From: Citrobacter rodentium NBRC 105723 = DSM 16636
Lineage (GTDB): Bacteria; Pseudomonadota; Gammaproteobacteria; Enterobacterales; Enterobacteriaceae
DNA length: 64,000 bases
Direction of reading: 5' to 3'
Assembly (NCBI RefSeq): GCF_021278985.1
Contig: NZ_CP082833.1
Span: forward strand, 4,836,001 to 4,900,000
Every line of letters begins with the position of its first letter. The first letter of the stretch is position 1. The notes under the pieces were generated by a model. It was not told the DNA's origin, ran no database searches, and worked only from the letters and a program-made list of their open reading frames with translations. This document shows, in pieces, positions 43,362-53,267 of the stretch. A program made the position numbers and the translations under genes.

Positions 43362-43679
43362 TTGCAGGGTAAAGCACTCCAGGATTTTGTTATCGACAAA
43401 ATTGATGACCTTAAAGGTCAGGACATCATCGCCTTAGACGTTCAGGGCAAATCCAGTATCACCGACTGCATGATTATCTGCACCGGCACCTCCAGCCGCC
43501 ATGTGATGTCAATCGCTGACCACGTCGTTCAGGAGTCCCGCGCGGCGGGAATGCTGCCGCTCGGCGTGGAAGGGGAAAGCGTCGCCGACTGGATCGTCGT
43601 TGACCTGGGAGAAGTGATTGTCCACGTGATGCAGGAAGAGAGTCGTCGCCTGTATGAACTGGAAAAACTCTGGAGTTAA
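43362..43679 (+). CDS. rsfS: Ribosome silencing factor RsfS
   Basis: Binds ribosomal protein L14 and blocks 30S-50S joining on nutrient downshift. 105 aa from a TTG start that is conserved in E. coli, with AGGGGGAAA upstream. The whole Oligomerisation/RsfS domain is present (DIIALDVQGKSSITDCMIICTG). Three bases separate it from rlmH. The 259-bp gap upstream holds a TATACT -10-like hexamer at 43315-43320. Confidence 0.95.
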   Translation: MQGKALQDFVIDKIDDLKGQDIIALDVQGKSSITDCMIICTGTSSRHVMSIADHVVQESRAAGMLPLGVEGESVADWIVVDLGEVIVHVMQEESRRLYELEKLWS

Positions 43680-43682
43680 TGC

Positions 43683-44150
43683 GTGAAGCTTCAACTTGTC
43701 GCGGTAGGCACGAAAATGCCCGACTGGGTACAGACCGGTTTTACCGAGTACCTGCGGCGCTTTCCGAAAGATATGCCCTTTGAATTGATCGAAATTCCGG
43801 CGGGCAAACGCGGCAAGAACGCGGATATTAAGCGTATTCTCGATAAAGAGGGTGAGCAGATGCTGGCTGCCGCAGGCAAAAACCGCATCGTCACCCTTGA
43901 TATTCCGGGTAAGCCCTGGGACACGCCGCAGCTGGCGTGCGAACTGGAGCGCTGGAAGCTGGATGGCCGCGACGTCAGCCTGTTGATCGGTGGGCCGGAA
44001 GGCCTTTCCCCTGCCTGTAAGGCGGCGGCGGAACAAAGCTGGTCGCTCTCTGCGTTGACCCTTCCCCACCCGCTGGTCCGGGTGCTGGTCGCCGAGAGCC
44101 TGTACCGGGCGTGGAGCATTACCACTAATCACCCTTATCACCGTGAGTGA
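43683..44150 (+). CDS. rlmH: 23S rRNA pseudouridine1915 N3-methyltransferase RlmH
   Basis: SPOUT-class methyltransferase that modifies m3Psi1915 on 70S ribosomes. 155 aa from GTG, matching E. coli almost completely. The C-terminal trefoil knot contains LLIGGPEGLSPA near 103-114 and HPLVRVLVAESLYRAW. Forms rsfS-rlmH-mrdA-mrdB-rlpA cluster. Confidence 0.96.
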   Translation: MKLQLVAVGTKMPDWVQTGFTEYLRRFPKDMPFELIEIPAGKRGKNADIKRILDKEGEQMLAAAGKNRIVTLDIPGKPWDTPQLACELERWKLDGRDVSLLIGGPEGLSPACKAAAEQSWSLSALTLPHPLVRVLVAESLYRAWSITTNHPYHRE

Positions 44151-44179
44151 TCGTTGAGCTTGAGTAGACTACGCAGCGG

Positions 44180-46081
44180 ATGAAACGACAGAACTCTTTT
44201 CGCGACTATACGGCTGAGTCCGCGCTGTTTGTGCGCCGGGCGCTGGTCGCCTTTTCAGGCATATTGCTGCTCACCGGCGTGCTGATCGCCAACCTCTATA
44301 ATCTGCAAATCGTCCGGTATACCGATTATCAGACCCGCTCGAATGAAAACCGCATCAAGCTGGTGCCTATCGCCCCCAGCCGCGGGATCATCTACGACCG
44401 TAACGGCATTCCGCTCGCCCTTAACCGCACCATCTACCAGATTGAAATGATGCCGGAGAAGGTTGATAACGTTCAGCATACCCTTGATGCCCTGCGCAGC
44501 GTGGTCGATCTTACCGACGACGACATTGCCGCCTTCAAAAAAGAGCGAGCCCGTTCGCATCGTTTCACCTCGATTCCGGTAAAAACTAACCTCACCGAAG
44601 TGCAGGTCGCACGATTTGCCGTTAACCAGTACCGTTTCCCCGGCGTCGAAGTAAAAGGCTACAAGCGCCGCTATTATCCTTACGGTTCGGCGCTGACCCA
44701 CGTCATCGGCTATGTGTCGAAGATCAACGATAAGGACATTGAACGGCTTGATAAAGAGGACAAGCTGGCGAATTACGCCGCCACCCACGATATCGGCAAG
44801 CTGGGGATTGAGCGCTACTACGAAGAGGTACTGCACGGCCAGACCGGTTACGAAGAGGTTGAAGTCAACAACCGGGGCCGCGTTATCCGCCAGCTTAAAG
44901 AGGTGCCGCCGCAGGCCGGACACGACATCTACCTTACGATAGATTTAAAACTGCAGCAGTATATTGAAACGCTGCTCGCCGGAAGCCGGGCGGCGGTGAT
45001 TGTGACCGATCCCCGCACCGGCGGCGTCCTGTCTCTGGTTTCCATGCCAAGCTACGACCCGAACCTGTTCGTTGACGGCATCTCCAGCAAAGACTATTCC
45101 GCTCTGCTTAACGATCCGAACACTCCACTGGTTAACCGCGCCACGCAAGGGGTCTACCCGCCAGCGTCGACGGTGAAGCCTTACGTTGCCGTTTCCGCGC
45201 TGAGCGCCGGGGTGATTACCCGCAATACCAGCCTGTTTGACCCCGGCTGGTGGCAGCTGCCCGGCTCGGAAAAACGCTATCGCGACTGGAAAAAATGGGG
45301 CCACGGCCATCTGAACGTCACCAAATCGCTGGAGGAGTCCGCCGATACCTTCTTCTACCAGGTCGCCTATGACATGGGGATCGACCGCCTTTCGGAGTGG
45401 ATGGGCAAATTCGGTTATGGCCACTATACCGGCATCGATCTGGCGGAAGAGCGCTCCGGCAACATGCCAACCCGCGAATGGAAGATGAAGCGCTTCAAAA
45501 AGCCGTGGTATCAGGGCGACACCATCCCGGTGGGCATCGGCCAGGGCTACTGGACGGCAACGCCGATCCAGATGAGCAAAGCGCTGATGATCCTGATTAA
45601 CGATGGCGTGGTGAAGGTCCCGCACCTGCTGATGAGCACCGCAGAGAACGGTAAGCAAGTGCCGTGGGTGCAGCCGCACGAACCGCCGGTGGGCGATATC
45701 CACTCCGGCTACTGGGAGCTGGCGAAAGACGGCATGTACGGCGTGGCGAACCGCGGCAACGGCACGGCGCATAAATATTTTGCCAGCGCGCCCTATAAGA
45801 TTGCGGCCAAATCCGGTACGGCTCAGGTCTTCGGCCTGAAAGCCAATGAAACCTATAACGCGCATAAAATTGCCGAACGTCTGCGCGACCACAAGCTGAT
45901 GACGGCCTTCGCGCCCTATAACAACCCGCAGGTCGCGGTCGCCATGATCCTCGAAAACGGCGGCGCAGGTCCCGCAGTCGGTACGATTATGCGACAGATT
46001 CTTGACCACATTATGTTGGGCGATAACAACACCAGTCTGCCAGCAGAAAACCCGGCGGTTGCAGCGGCGGAGGATCAATAA
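44180..46081 (+). CDS. mrdA: Penicillin-binding protein 2 (PBP2)
   Basis: Peptidoglycan transpeptidase of the elongasome, 633 aa, E. coli length. A short cytoplasmic N-terminus and one membrane anchor (about 20-42) precede the pedestal domain and the transpeptidase domain with SxxK (STVK in PPASTVKPY, near residue 330), SAD in EESADTFF and KSGTAQ. Works with RodA, encoded two bases downstream. Essential for rod shape. Confidence 0.97.
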   Translation: MKRQNSFRDYTAESALFVRRALVAFSGILLLTGVLIANLYNLQIVRYTDYQTRSNENRIKLVPIAPSRGIIYDRNGIPLALNRTIYQIEMMPEKVDNVQHTLDALRSVVDLTDDDIAAFKKERARSHRFTSIPVKTNLTEVQVARFAVNQYRFPGVEVKGYKRRYYPYGSALTHVIGYVSKINDKDIERLDKEDKLANYAATHDIGKLGIERYYEEVLHGQTGYEEVEVNNRGRVIRQLKEVPPQAGHDIYLTIDLKLQQYIETLLAGSRAAVIVTDPRTGGVLSLVSMPSYDPNLFVDGISSKDYSALLNDPNTPLVNRATQGVYPPASTVKPYVAVSALSAGVITRNTSLFDPGWWQLPGSEKRYRDWKKWGHGHLNVTKSLEESADTFFYQVAYDMGIDRLSEWMGKFGYGHYTGIDLAEERSGNMPTREWKMKRFKKPWYQGDTIPVGIGQGYWTATPIQMSKALMILINDGVVKVPHLLMSTAENGKQVPWVQPHEPPVGDIHSGYWELAKDGMYGVANRGNGTAHKYFASAPYKIAAKSGTAQVFGLKANETYNAHKIAERLRDHKLMTAFAPYNNPQVAVAMILENGGAGPAVGTIMRQILDHIMLGDNNTSLPAENPAVAAAEDQ

Positions 46082-46083
46082 CC

Positions 46084-47196
46084 ATGACGGATAATCCGGA
46101 CAAAAAAACATTCTGGGATAAGATCCATATCGATCCCACCATGCTGCTGATACTGCTGGCGCTGCTGGTCTACAGCTCGCTGGTTATCTGGAGCGCCAGC
46201 GGCCAGGACATTGGCATGACGGAGCGTAAGGTCGGACAGATCGCTATCGGTCTGGTGGTCATGGTCGTCATGGCGCAGATCCCGCCCCGTGTCTATGAGG
46301 GCTGGGCGCCTTACCTCTACGTTTTATGTATTATTTTGCTGGTGGCGGTTGACGCCTTCGGCGCGATCTCCAAAGGCGCGCAGCGCTGGCTGGACCTGGG
46401 CATCGTGCGTTTTCAGCCCTCGGAAATCGCCAAAATTGCGGTGCCGCTGATGGTCGCGCGCTTTATAAACCGCGACGTCTGCCCGCCGTCGTTGAAAAAT
46501 ACCGCCATCGCGCTGGTGCTTATTTTTATGCCAACGCTGCTGGTGGCGGCGCAGCCTGACCTCGGAACCTCGATTCTGGTGGCGCTTTCCGGCCTGTTCG
46601 TACTGTTTCTTTCCGGCCTGAGCTGGCGGCTGATTGGCGTCGCGGCGCTGTTACTCGCGGCGTTTATTCCGATTCTGTGGTTCTTCCTGATGCATGATTA
46701 TCAGCGCCAGCGCGTGATGATGCTGCTGGACCCGGAAACCGATCCGCTCGGCGCCGGCTATCACATCATTCAGTCGAAAATCGCCATTGGCTCCGGCGGT
46801 CTGAGCGGCAAAGGCTGGCTTCACGGCACCCAGTCGCAGCTGGAATTTTTGCCTGAGCGCCACACCGATTTTATCTTCGCGGTGCTGGCTGAAGAGCTCG
46901 GTCTGGTCGGGATCCTCGTTCTGCTGGCGCTCTATATTCTGCTGATTATGCGCGGCCTGTGGATTGCCGCCCGTGCGCAAACCACTTTTGGACGTGTGAT
47001 GGCGGGTGGTTTAATGTTGATATTATTCGTTTATGTCTTCGTTAATATTGGTATGGTGAGTGGTATTCTGCCGGTCGTCGGCGTGCCGCTGCCGCTGGTC
47101 AGTTACGGAGGCTCGGCACTGATCGTGCTGATGGCCGGGTTCGGGATTGTCATGTCGATCCATACCCACAGAAAAATGTTGTCGAAAAGCGTATAA
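46084..47196 (+). CDS. mrdB: RodA, SEDS peptidoglycan polymerase
   Basis: Ten-helix membrane glycosyltransferase that polymerises lipid II in the elongasome, 370 aa. Conserved SEDS features include the FQPSEIAKIA segment near 117, AAQPDLGTS near 156 with the essential Asp, and GVPLPLVSYGGSA near 338. Two bases after mrdA. Confidence 0.96.
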   Translation: MTDNPDKKTFWDKIHIDPTMLLILLALLVYSSLVIWSASGQDIGMTERKVGQIAIGLVVMVVMAQIPPRVYEGWAPYLYVLCIILLVAVDAFGAISKGAQRWLDLGIVRFQPSEIAKIAVPLMVARFINRDVCPPSLKNTAIALVLIFMPTLLVAAQPDLGTSILVALSGLFVLFLSGLSWRLIGVAALLLAAFIPILWFFLMHDYQRQRVMMLLDPETDPLGAGYHIIQSKIAIGSGGLSGKGWLHGTQSQLEFLPERHTDFIFAVLAEELGLVGILVLLALYILLIMRGLWIAARAQTTFGRVMAGGLMLILFVYVFVNIGMVSGILPVVGVPLPLVSYGGSALIVLMAGFGIVMSIHTHRKMLSKSV

Positions 47197-47206
47197 GGGG
47201 TGCGCA

Positions 47207-48310
47207 ATGCGTAAGCAGTTGCCTGGAGTCTGCGTCGCAGCAGGAATAATGCTGCTCGCAGCATGTACAAGTGATGAAGGTCAGCAGCAGCCGACCCAGC
47301 CGCCGCTGCCTGCGGTATGTAATGGTCCTGTCGTTGAAATCAGCGGCGCGGAACCGCGTTATGAACCGCTTAACGCCACCGCTAATCAGGATTACCAGCG
47401 AGACGGTAAAAGTTACAGGATTGTCCAGGATCCCTCGCGCTTCAGTCAGGCAGGGCTGGCGGCAATTTATGACGCCGAACCGGGCAGCAATCTGACCGCC
47501 TCCGGCGAAATGTTCGATCCGATGCAGTTGACCGCGGCGCATCCTACCTTACCCATCCCGAGCTATGCGCGTATCACCAACCTTGCCAATGGCCGGATGA
47601 TCGTGGTGCGGATTAACGATCGCGGCCCCTACGGCAACGATCGGGTGATTTCGCTGTCGCGCGCCGCCGCCGATCGTCTGAACACCTCCAATAACACTAA
47701 AGTCCGCATTGACCCGATTATTGTCGCGCAGGATGGCTCGCTCTCGGGTCCGGGGATGGCCTGCACCACCGTGGCGAAACAGACTTACGCCCTGCCCGCC
47801 CGTCCTGATCTGAGCGGCGGAATGGGCAGCGCTTCGCCGACTCCCCAGCCTGCGCAGCCGCAGGGCGATATTCGCCCCATCAGCAACGCCACGCTGAAAA
47901 GCGAAGACAGCGCGGGCGCGCCGGTTAACAGCAGCGGCTTCCTCGGCGCGCCGACGACCCTAGCGCCGGGCGTACTGGAAGGCAGCGAACCTACGCCCGC
48001 GCCGCAGCCTCCTGCCGCCGTACCGGTAACCGCGCCGGTGAGCGCGCCAGCGGCGACGCCAGCGCCCGTCGCGGCGTCGACCAGCGGCGGTTACGTGGTG
48101 CAGGTTGGCGCCGTCAGCGACCAGGGACGCGCTCAGCAGTATCAGGAGCGTTTAGCGCAGCAGTTTAGCGTACCGGGGCGGGTAACCCAGAACGGCGCAG
48201 TATGGCGTATTCAACTGGGTCCTTTCGCCAGCAAAGCGGAGGCCAGCGCCCTGCAACAGCGTTTACAAACCGAAGCCCAACTGCAGTCATTCATTACCGG
48301 CGCGCAATAA
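47207..48310 (+). CDS. rlpA: Septal lipoprotein RlpA with SPOR domain
   Basis: Outer-membrane lipoprotein, 367 aa, a few residues longer than E. coli. Lipobox LLAAC places the acylated cysteine at 20. A double-psi beta-barrel domain (about 75-175, RITNLANGRMIVVRINDRGPYGNDRVISLS) precedes a long Pro/Ala-rich linker and a C-terminal SPOR domain (about 285-360) that binds denuded septal glycan. In Pseudomonas RlpA is a lytic transglycosylase; enterobacterial activity is less clear. It lies 10 bp after mrdB. Confidence 0.95.
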   Translation: MRKQLPGVCVAAGIMLLAACTSDEGQQQPTQPPLPAVCNGPVVEISGAEPRYEPLNATANQDYQRDGKSYRIVQDPSRFSQAGLAAIYDAEPGSNLTASGEMFDPMQLTAAHPTLPIPSYARITNLANGRMIVVRINDRGPYGNDRVISLSRAAADRLNTSNNTKVRIDPIIVAQDGSLSGPGMACTTVAKQTYALPARPDLSGGMGSASPTPQPAQPQGDIRPISNATLKSEDSAGAPVNSSGFLGAPTTLAPGVLEGSEPTPAPQPPAAVPVTAPVSAPAATPAPVAASTSGGYVVQVGAVSDQGRAQQYQERLAQQFSVPGRVTQNGAVWRIQLGPFASKAEASALQQRLQTEAQLQSFITGAQ

Positions 48311-48460
48311 CCGCCAGGGCGGCATCTGATTTGTCAGTTTCTGTAAGTGACGTTAACAACGTTAACAAAAGTCACCCGGAAAGTCAGATGCCTGCCGGTA
48401 CTGCATTTGCTATAGTAGGGCACTTTTTCTTTTTTCATCACGGACGTCGTAGTTCAGACC

Positions 48461-49672
48461 ATGAAGACCACTTTTTCCGCTCGTTTCCTGCAGCGCATGG
48501 CGCTCACCACGGCTCTTTGCACAGCCGCTCTCTCAGGCGCGCATGCCGATGACCTGAACATTAAAACCATGATCCCGGGTGTTCCGCAGATCGACGCGGA
48601 ATCTTACATCCTTATCGATTACAACTCCGGTAAAGTGCTGGCTGAACAGAACGCCGACACCCGTCGCGACCCGGCCAGCCTGACCAAGATGATGACCAGC
48701 TATGTTATCGGCCAGGCGATGAAAGCGGGTAAGTTTAAAGAAACCGATCTGGTGACGATTGGCAACGATGCGTGGGCGACAGGTAATCCGGTATTTAAAG
48801 GCTCTTCGCTGATGTTCCTCAAGCCAGGGATGCAGGTGCCCGTCTCGCAGCTGATTCGCGGCATTAACCTGCAATCCGGTAATGACGCCTGCGTGGCGAT
48901 GGCCGATTTCGCCGCCGGCAGCCAGGATGCGTTTGTCGGGCTGATGAACAGCTACGTTACCGCGCTGGGGCTGAAAAACACGCACTTCCAGACGGTTCAC
49001 GGTCTTGACGCCGACGGCCAGTACAGCTCCGCTCGCGACATGGCGTTGATTGGTCAGGCGCTGATCCGCGACGTCCCTAATGAATACTCGGTCTATAAAG
49101 AAAAAGAGTTCACCTTTAACGGCATCCGTCAGCTGAACCGTAACGGTTTGCTGTGGGACAACAGCCTGAACGTTGACGGCATCAAAACCGGACATACTGC
49201 AAAAGCTGGCTACAACCTGGTGGCTTCCGCAACCGAAGGTCAGATGCGTTTGATCTCCGCGGTCATGGGCGGTCGCACCTATAAGGGGCGCGAAACCGAA
49301 AGTAAAAAGCTGCTGACCTGGGGCTTCCGCTTTTTTGAAACCGTTAATCCGCTGAAAGCCGGGAAAGAGTTTGCCTCCGAACCGGCATGGTTTGGCGATA
49401 CCGATCGCGCCTCTTTAGGCGTCGATAAGGATGTTTATCTGACCATTCCGCGTGGCCGGATGAAAGATCTGAAAGCCAGCTACCTCCTCAATACCACCGA
49501 GCTGCATGCGCCGCTGCAGAAAAATCAGGTGGTGGGCACCATTAACTTCCAGCTTGACGGTAAAACCATTGAGCAGCGTCCGCTGGTCGTTCTGCAGGAG
49601 ATCCCGGAAGGTAACTTCTTCGGCAAAATCGTTGATTACATTAAGCTAATGTTCCATCACTGGTTTGGCTAA
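48461..49672 (+). CDS. dacA: D-alanyl-D-alanine carboxypeptidase DacA (PBP5)
   Basis: Trims pentapeptides in the periplasm, 403 aa. Signal peptide ends at AHA (residue 29). SxxK is Ser73-Lys76 in ASLTKMM, SGN lies in QSGNDACVAM, and KTG in GIKTGHTAKAG near 242. A beta-rich second domain and the C-terminal amphipathic membrane anchor (IVDYIKLMFHHWFG) are present, so the protein is full length. A terminator follows at 49726. Confidence 0.97.
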   Translation: MKTTFSARFLQRMALTTALCTAALSGAHADDLNIKTMIPGVPQIDAESYILIDYNSGKVLAEQNADTRRDPASLTKMMTSYVIGQAMKAGKFKETDLVTIGNDAWATGNPVFKGSSLMFLKPGMQVPVSQLIRGINLQSGNDACVAMADFAAGSQDAFVGLMNSYVTALGLKNTHFQTVHGLDADGQYSSARDMALIGQALIRDVPNEYSVYKEKEFTFNGIRQLNRNGLLWDNSLNVDGIKTGHTAKAGYNLVASATEGQMRLISAVMGGRTYKGRETESKKLLTWGFRFFETVNPLKAGKEFASEPAWFGDTDRASLGVDKDVYLTIPRGRMKDLKASYLLNTTELHAPLQKNQVVGTINFQLDGKTIEQRPLVVLQEIPEGNFFGKIVDYIKLMFHHWFG

Positions 49673-49725
49673 AAATTGAACACTTGAAAGTGTGATTTCC
49701 GTCCCCATATACTATGGAACAATAA

Positions 49726-49760
49726 AACTCCCGCTCTGTAGCGGGAGTTGCTATTTTTTT
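49726..49760 (+). terminator. dacA intrinsic terminator
   Basis: Stem AACTCCCGCT/AGCGGGAGTT with a CTGT loop, then TGCTATTTTTTT. Confidence 0.88.
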
Positions 49761-49779
49761 ACGTTACGCCGGAGCTGAC

Positions 49780-50043
49780 ATGAAAACCAAACTTAATGAA
49801 CTGCTTGAATTCCCTACTCCTTTTACTTACAAAGTAATGGGGCAGGCGTTACCTGAGCTGGTCGATCAGGTGGTTGAAGTGGTACAGCGCCATGCGCCAG
49901 GTGATTACTCCCCGACGGTAAAACCGAGCAGCAAAGGCAACTACCACTCGGTATCGATCACCATCAACGCCACCCATATTGAGCAGGTTGAAACGTTGTA
50001 CGAAGAGCTTGGCAACATCGATATCGTTCGTATGGTGCTGTAA
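49780..50043 (+). CDS. ybeD: YbeD, DUF493 ACT-like protein
   Basis: Small protein of 87 aa, virtually identical to E. coli YbeD, whose fold resembles the ACT/regulatory domain of phosphoglycerate dehydrogenase. Function unknown. Conserved neighbour of lipB (100 bp upstream), suggesting but not proving a link to lipoate metabolism. Confidence 0.95.
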   Translation: MKTKLNELLEFPTPFTYKVMGQALPELVDQVVEVVQRHAPGDYSPTVKPSSKGNYHSVSITINATHIEQVETLYEELGNIDIVRMVL

Positions 50044-50143
50044 AGCCTTAACTCCGTTACCCGGCGCGTCCGGGTAACCTCTCCCCTCTCTCGCTGTGGT
50101 ATACTTCCCTTCCCCTTTTGTTTTTCTCTACGGAGATGCTGTT

Positions 50144-50785
50144 TTGTCTCAGGATAAAATACTGGTCCGCCAGCTCGGCCTGCAACCTTATGAACCCGTC
50201 TCCCAGGCCATGCACCACTTTACTGACACCCGTGATGAAAACACCGCCGACGAAATCTGGCTGGTAGAGCACTATCCTGTCTTTACCCAGGGTCAGGCGG
50301 GTAAAGCGGAACATATCCTGATGCCCGGCGATATCCCGGTGATCCAGAGCGACCGCGGCGGCCAGGTGACCTATCACGGCCCCGGCCAGCAGGTGATGTA
50401 CGTCCTGTTAAATCTCAAGCGCCGTAAGCTGGGAGTACGGGAGCTGGTGACCTTACTGGAGCAGACCGTCGTCAACACCCTCGCGGAGCTGGACATTGAC
50501 GCGCATCCGCGGGCCGACGCGCCTGGCGTATATGTCGGCGAAAAGAAAATATGCTCCCTCGGTTTACGTATTCGCCGCGGCTGTTCCTTTCACGGGCTGG
50601 CCTTAAACGTTAATATGGATCTTTCGCCTTTCTTGCGAATTAACCCATGCGGCTATGCGGGAATGGAAATGACGAAAATAGCGGAATGGGATAATGCGGC
50701 GACAACGGAGAATATCCGCCCACGATTATTAAAAAATATTTTAGCACTGCTAAATAATCCTCCCTGCGAATATATTCCTGCTTAA
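50144..50785 (+). CDS. lipB: Octanoyl-ACP:protein N-octanoyltransferase LipB
   Basis: Transfers octanoate from ACP to lipoyl domains, first step of lipoate synthesis. 213 aa from the TTG at 50144, with GGAG about eight bases upstream; E. coli also uses TTG. Active-site segments: QSDRGGQVTYHGPGQQV near 66-82, the catalytic Lys in GEKKICSLG and the thioester Cys in NPCGYAGM. LipA, which adds sulfur next, lies 1.4 kb downstream. Confidence 0.95.
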   Translation: MSQDKILVRQLGLQPYEPVSQAMHHFTDTRDENTADEIWLVEHYPVFTQGQAGKAEHILMPGDIPVIQSDRGGQVTYHGPGQQVMYVLLNLKRRKLGVRELVTLLEQTVVNTLAELDIDAHPRADAPGVYVGEKKICSLGLRIRRGCSFHGLALNVNMDLSPFLRINPCGYAGMEMTKIAEWDNAATTENIRPRLLKNILALLNNPPCEYIPA

Positions 50786-50795
50786 TTACTTCAAT

Positions 50796-50825
50796 TTAAT
50801 GGCCTGAAAGAGCCAGGCCATTAAT
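50796..50825 (+). terminator. Hairpin after lipB, no T-run
   Basis: Stem TTAATGGCCTG/CAGGCCATTAA, loop AAAGAGC, starting 11 bp after the lipB stop. No U-tract, so weak termination or 3'-end protection. The remaining DNA to 51078 is A/T-rich and probably carries the ybeF promoter. Confidence 0.55.
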
Positions 50826-51078
50826 CCTAATTCATTTGAAGGCTTTACATTGCCTTCTGCTTTCTATATTTTCTTAGCGTTCAGTTTGCCGCGTTGACGA
50901 TTTATTACCTCATCAAAAATGATGTGATTTTTTCTCTTGTGCAAATGTTAACACTTCATATGCTTTTCTGTTTGCGCAAGTTTTACTGTGCGAAATGAAT
51001 AATTGTGGAGTAAATATATGCAACCAACAATTACAATCACCATTATTATTCATTAACTTAATGTATTGGAGTGCGAGC

Positions 51079-52032
51079 GTGAGTGATAAAATTAAGCCGA
51101 AAGAATATTCTTACGAACACCGACCCGAAGATAAACCACAGGTTTTCCGCACGCTGCGAAATATTGACCTCAACCTGCTTACCATTTTTGAAGCAGTCTA
51201 TGTGCATAAAGGCATCGTGAATGCCGCGAAAATACTTAATTTAACCCCCTCGGCTATCAGCCAGTCCATTCAGAAATTACGCTCGATCTTTCCGGACCCG
51301 TTGTTTATTCGTAAAGGCCAGGGCGTAACCCCTACGACCTACGCCAGTCATCTGCATGAATATATTAGCCAGGGTCTGGAGTCGATTCTCGGCGCGCTGG
51401 ACCTCACCGGCAGCTATGACAAACAGCGGACCATTACCATTGGCACCACTCCGTCAGTTGGCGCGCTGGTTATGCCAACTATCTATCAGGCCATCAAAAC
51501 GCACCACCCTCAGCTTTTGCTGCGAAATATTCCCGTGCATGACGCCGAAACGCAGCTCAGCCAGTTTCAGACCGATTTGATTATCGATAACCACGTTTAC
51601 AGCAATCGCGTAATCCAGCATCAGGTGCTGTTTTCAGATAATGTCGAACTGGTCTGCCGCCAGCAGCATCCGTCGCTGGCGGCGGCGCTCACGGCGGAGA
51701 AAATCAATGCCGCGGAACATAGCCTGTTGATGGTGGAAGGACAAAGCTTCACGCTTCTGCGCCAGCGTATCCAGGAGATATTCCCTGAACGAAAAATCAG
51801 CTTCAGCAGCTACAATATTTTCACCCTTGCGTCGCTGATCGCCAACAGCGACCTGGTTGGCATTATGCCGGCGCGATTTTTTACCCTGTTTAATCTCTGC
51901 TGGCCGCTCCAGCGGCTTCCTCATCCTCAGTTAAACGCCGAGCAGATCGACTATTCCCTGCACTTCAATAAGCTGAGCTTGCGCGACCCGATACTTGAGA
52001 GCGTGATTACGGTTATCCAGGATGCTTTTTGA
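51079..52032 (+). CDS. ybeF: LysR-family regulator YbeF
   Basis: LysR-type transcription factor, 317 aa from the GTG at 51079 with GGAG ten bases upstream, equal in length to E. coli YbeF. The HTH is near residues 40-62 (GIVNAAKILNLTPSAISQSIQKLR). An earlier in-frame ATG at 50995 would add 28 non-conserved residues. Target and effector unknown. It lies between lipB and lipA, as in E. coli. Confidence 0.9.
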   Translation: MSDKIKPKEYSYEHRPEDKPQVFRTLRNIDLNLLTIFEAVYVHKGIVNAAKILNLTPSAISQSIQKLRSIFPDPLFIRKGQGVTPTTYASHLHEYISQGLESILGALDLTGSYDKQRTITIGTTPSVGALVMPTIYQAIKTHHPQLLLRNIPVHDAETQLSQFQTDLIIDNHVYSNRVIQHQVLFSDNVELVCRQQHPSLAAALTAEKINAAEHSLLMVEGQSFTLLRQRIQEIFPERKISFSSYNIFTLASLIANSDLVGIMPARFFTLFNLCWPLQRLPHPQLNAEQIDYSLHFNKLSLRDPILESVITVIQDAF

Positions 52033-52240
52033 AAAAGAAATGTTGCCGCCGGGTCACAACACAGGTTGGGCAAATGGCACAAAACAACAACTATTTTACA
52101 TTTTACCGACCACTCAGGCTGCTTTATGGCCCATTTCAATGATATACTGCGTGTAGTGAATTCAAAAATAGTTGATAAATACAACATTTCATTGAATTAA
52201 AACGCTTTCCTTCGTTATTCGCAACTGGAACACGCACGCT

Positions 52241-53206
52241 ATGAGTAAACCCATTGTGATGGAACGCGGTGTTAAATACCGTGATGCCGATAAGATGGCC
52301 CTTATCCCGGTCAAAAATGTGGCGACAGAGCGAGAAGCCCTGCTGCGCAAACCGGAATGGATGAAAATTAAGCTTCCTGCGGACTCCACGCGTATCCAGG
52401 GCATTAAAGCCGCAATGCGCAAAAACGGCCTGCATTCCGTCTGTGAGGAGGCCTCCTGCCCGAACCTGGCGGAGTGTTTCAATCACGGCACGGCCACGTT
52501 CATGATCCTCGGCGCTATCTGTACCCGCCGCTGCCCGTTCTGCGATGTGGCGCACGGTCGCCCTGTCGCGCCGGATGCCAACGAACCGGTAAAGCTGGCG
52601 CAAACCATCGCCGATATGGCGCTGCGCTATGTGGTGATCACCTCCGTGGATCGCGACGATCTGCGCGACGGCGGCGCGCAGCACTTTGCCGACTGCATCA
52701 CCGCAATCCGCGAAAAAAGTCCGGATATTAAGATTGAAACGCTGGTGCCGGACTTCCGTGGTCGTATGGACCGCGCGCTGGAGATCCTGACGGCCACCCC
52801 GCCGGATGTGTTCAACCATAACCTTGAGAACGTACCGCGTATTTACCGCCAGGTTCGCCCGGGCGCGGACTACAACTGGTCGCTCAAGCTACTGGAACGC
52901 TTTAAAGAAGCGCATCCACAGATTCCGACCAAATCAGGTCTGATGGTGGGACTGGGTGAAACCAATGCGGAAATCATTGAGGTGATGCGCGACCTGCGTC
53001 GTCATGGCGTCACCATGTTAACGCTGGGGCAATATCTGCAACCCAGCCGCCACCACCTGCCGGTTCAGCGTTATGTCAGCCCGGAAGAGTTTGACGAGAT
53101 GAAGGCCGAAGCGCTGGCGATGGGCTTTACCCATGCGGCATGCGGGCCGTTCGTCCGTTCCTCCTATCATGCCGACCTGCAGGCGAAAGGGATGGAAGTG
53201 AAGTAA
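52241..53206 (+). CDS. lipA: Lipoyl synthase LipA
   Basis: Radical-SAM enzyme inserting two sulfurs into octanoyl groups, 321 aa. The auxiliary cluster has the N-terminal C-x4-C-x5-C pattern in CEEASCPNLAEC and the radical-SAM motif is CTRRCPFC near 94-101; the C-terminal serine cluster ligand (FVRSSY) is present. Its terminator, which it shared with convergent tatE, has been split by an IS4-family element 52 bp after the stop. Confidence 0.97.
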   Translation: MSKPIVMERGVKYRDADKMALIPVKNVATEREALLRKPEWMKIKLPADSTRIQGIKAAMRKNGLHSVCEEASCPNLAECFNHGTATFMILGAICTRRCPFCDVAHGRPVAPDANEPVKLAQTIADMALRYVVITSVDRDDLRDGGAQHFADCITAIREKSPDIKIETLVPDFRGRMDRALEILTATPPDVFNHNLENVPRIYRQVRPGADYNWSLKLLERFKEAHPQIPTKSGLMVGLGETNAEIIEVMRDLRRHGVTMLTLGQYLQPSRHHLPVQRYVSPEEFDEMKAEALAMGFTHAACGPFVRSSYHADLQAKGMEVK

Positions 53207-53240
53207 TTCTGTAATGAATACTTACATTTCATCTATAAAA

Positions 53241-53258
53241 AAAACCCGCTCTTTAGCG
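53241..53258 (+). terminator. Left half of the disrupted lipA/tatE terminator
   Basis: AAAACCCGCT-CTTT-AGCG is the left arm, loop and first four bases of the right arm of a bidirectional terminator. The remaining GGGTTTTTT is 4.1 kb away after 57391, beyond the IS4 element; GCTCTTTAGCG is the duplicated 11-bp target. Joined, the two parts give an eight-base stem with flanking A and T runs. In the present state only four base pairs and no T-run remain on this side, so termination is probably lost. Confidence 0.8.
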
Positions 53259-53267
53259 TAACACCGT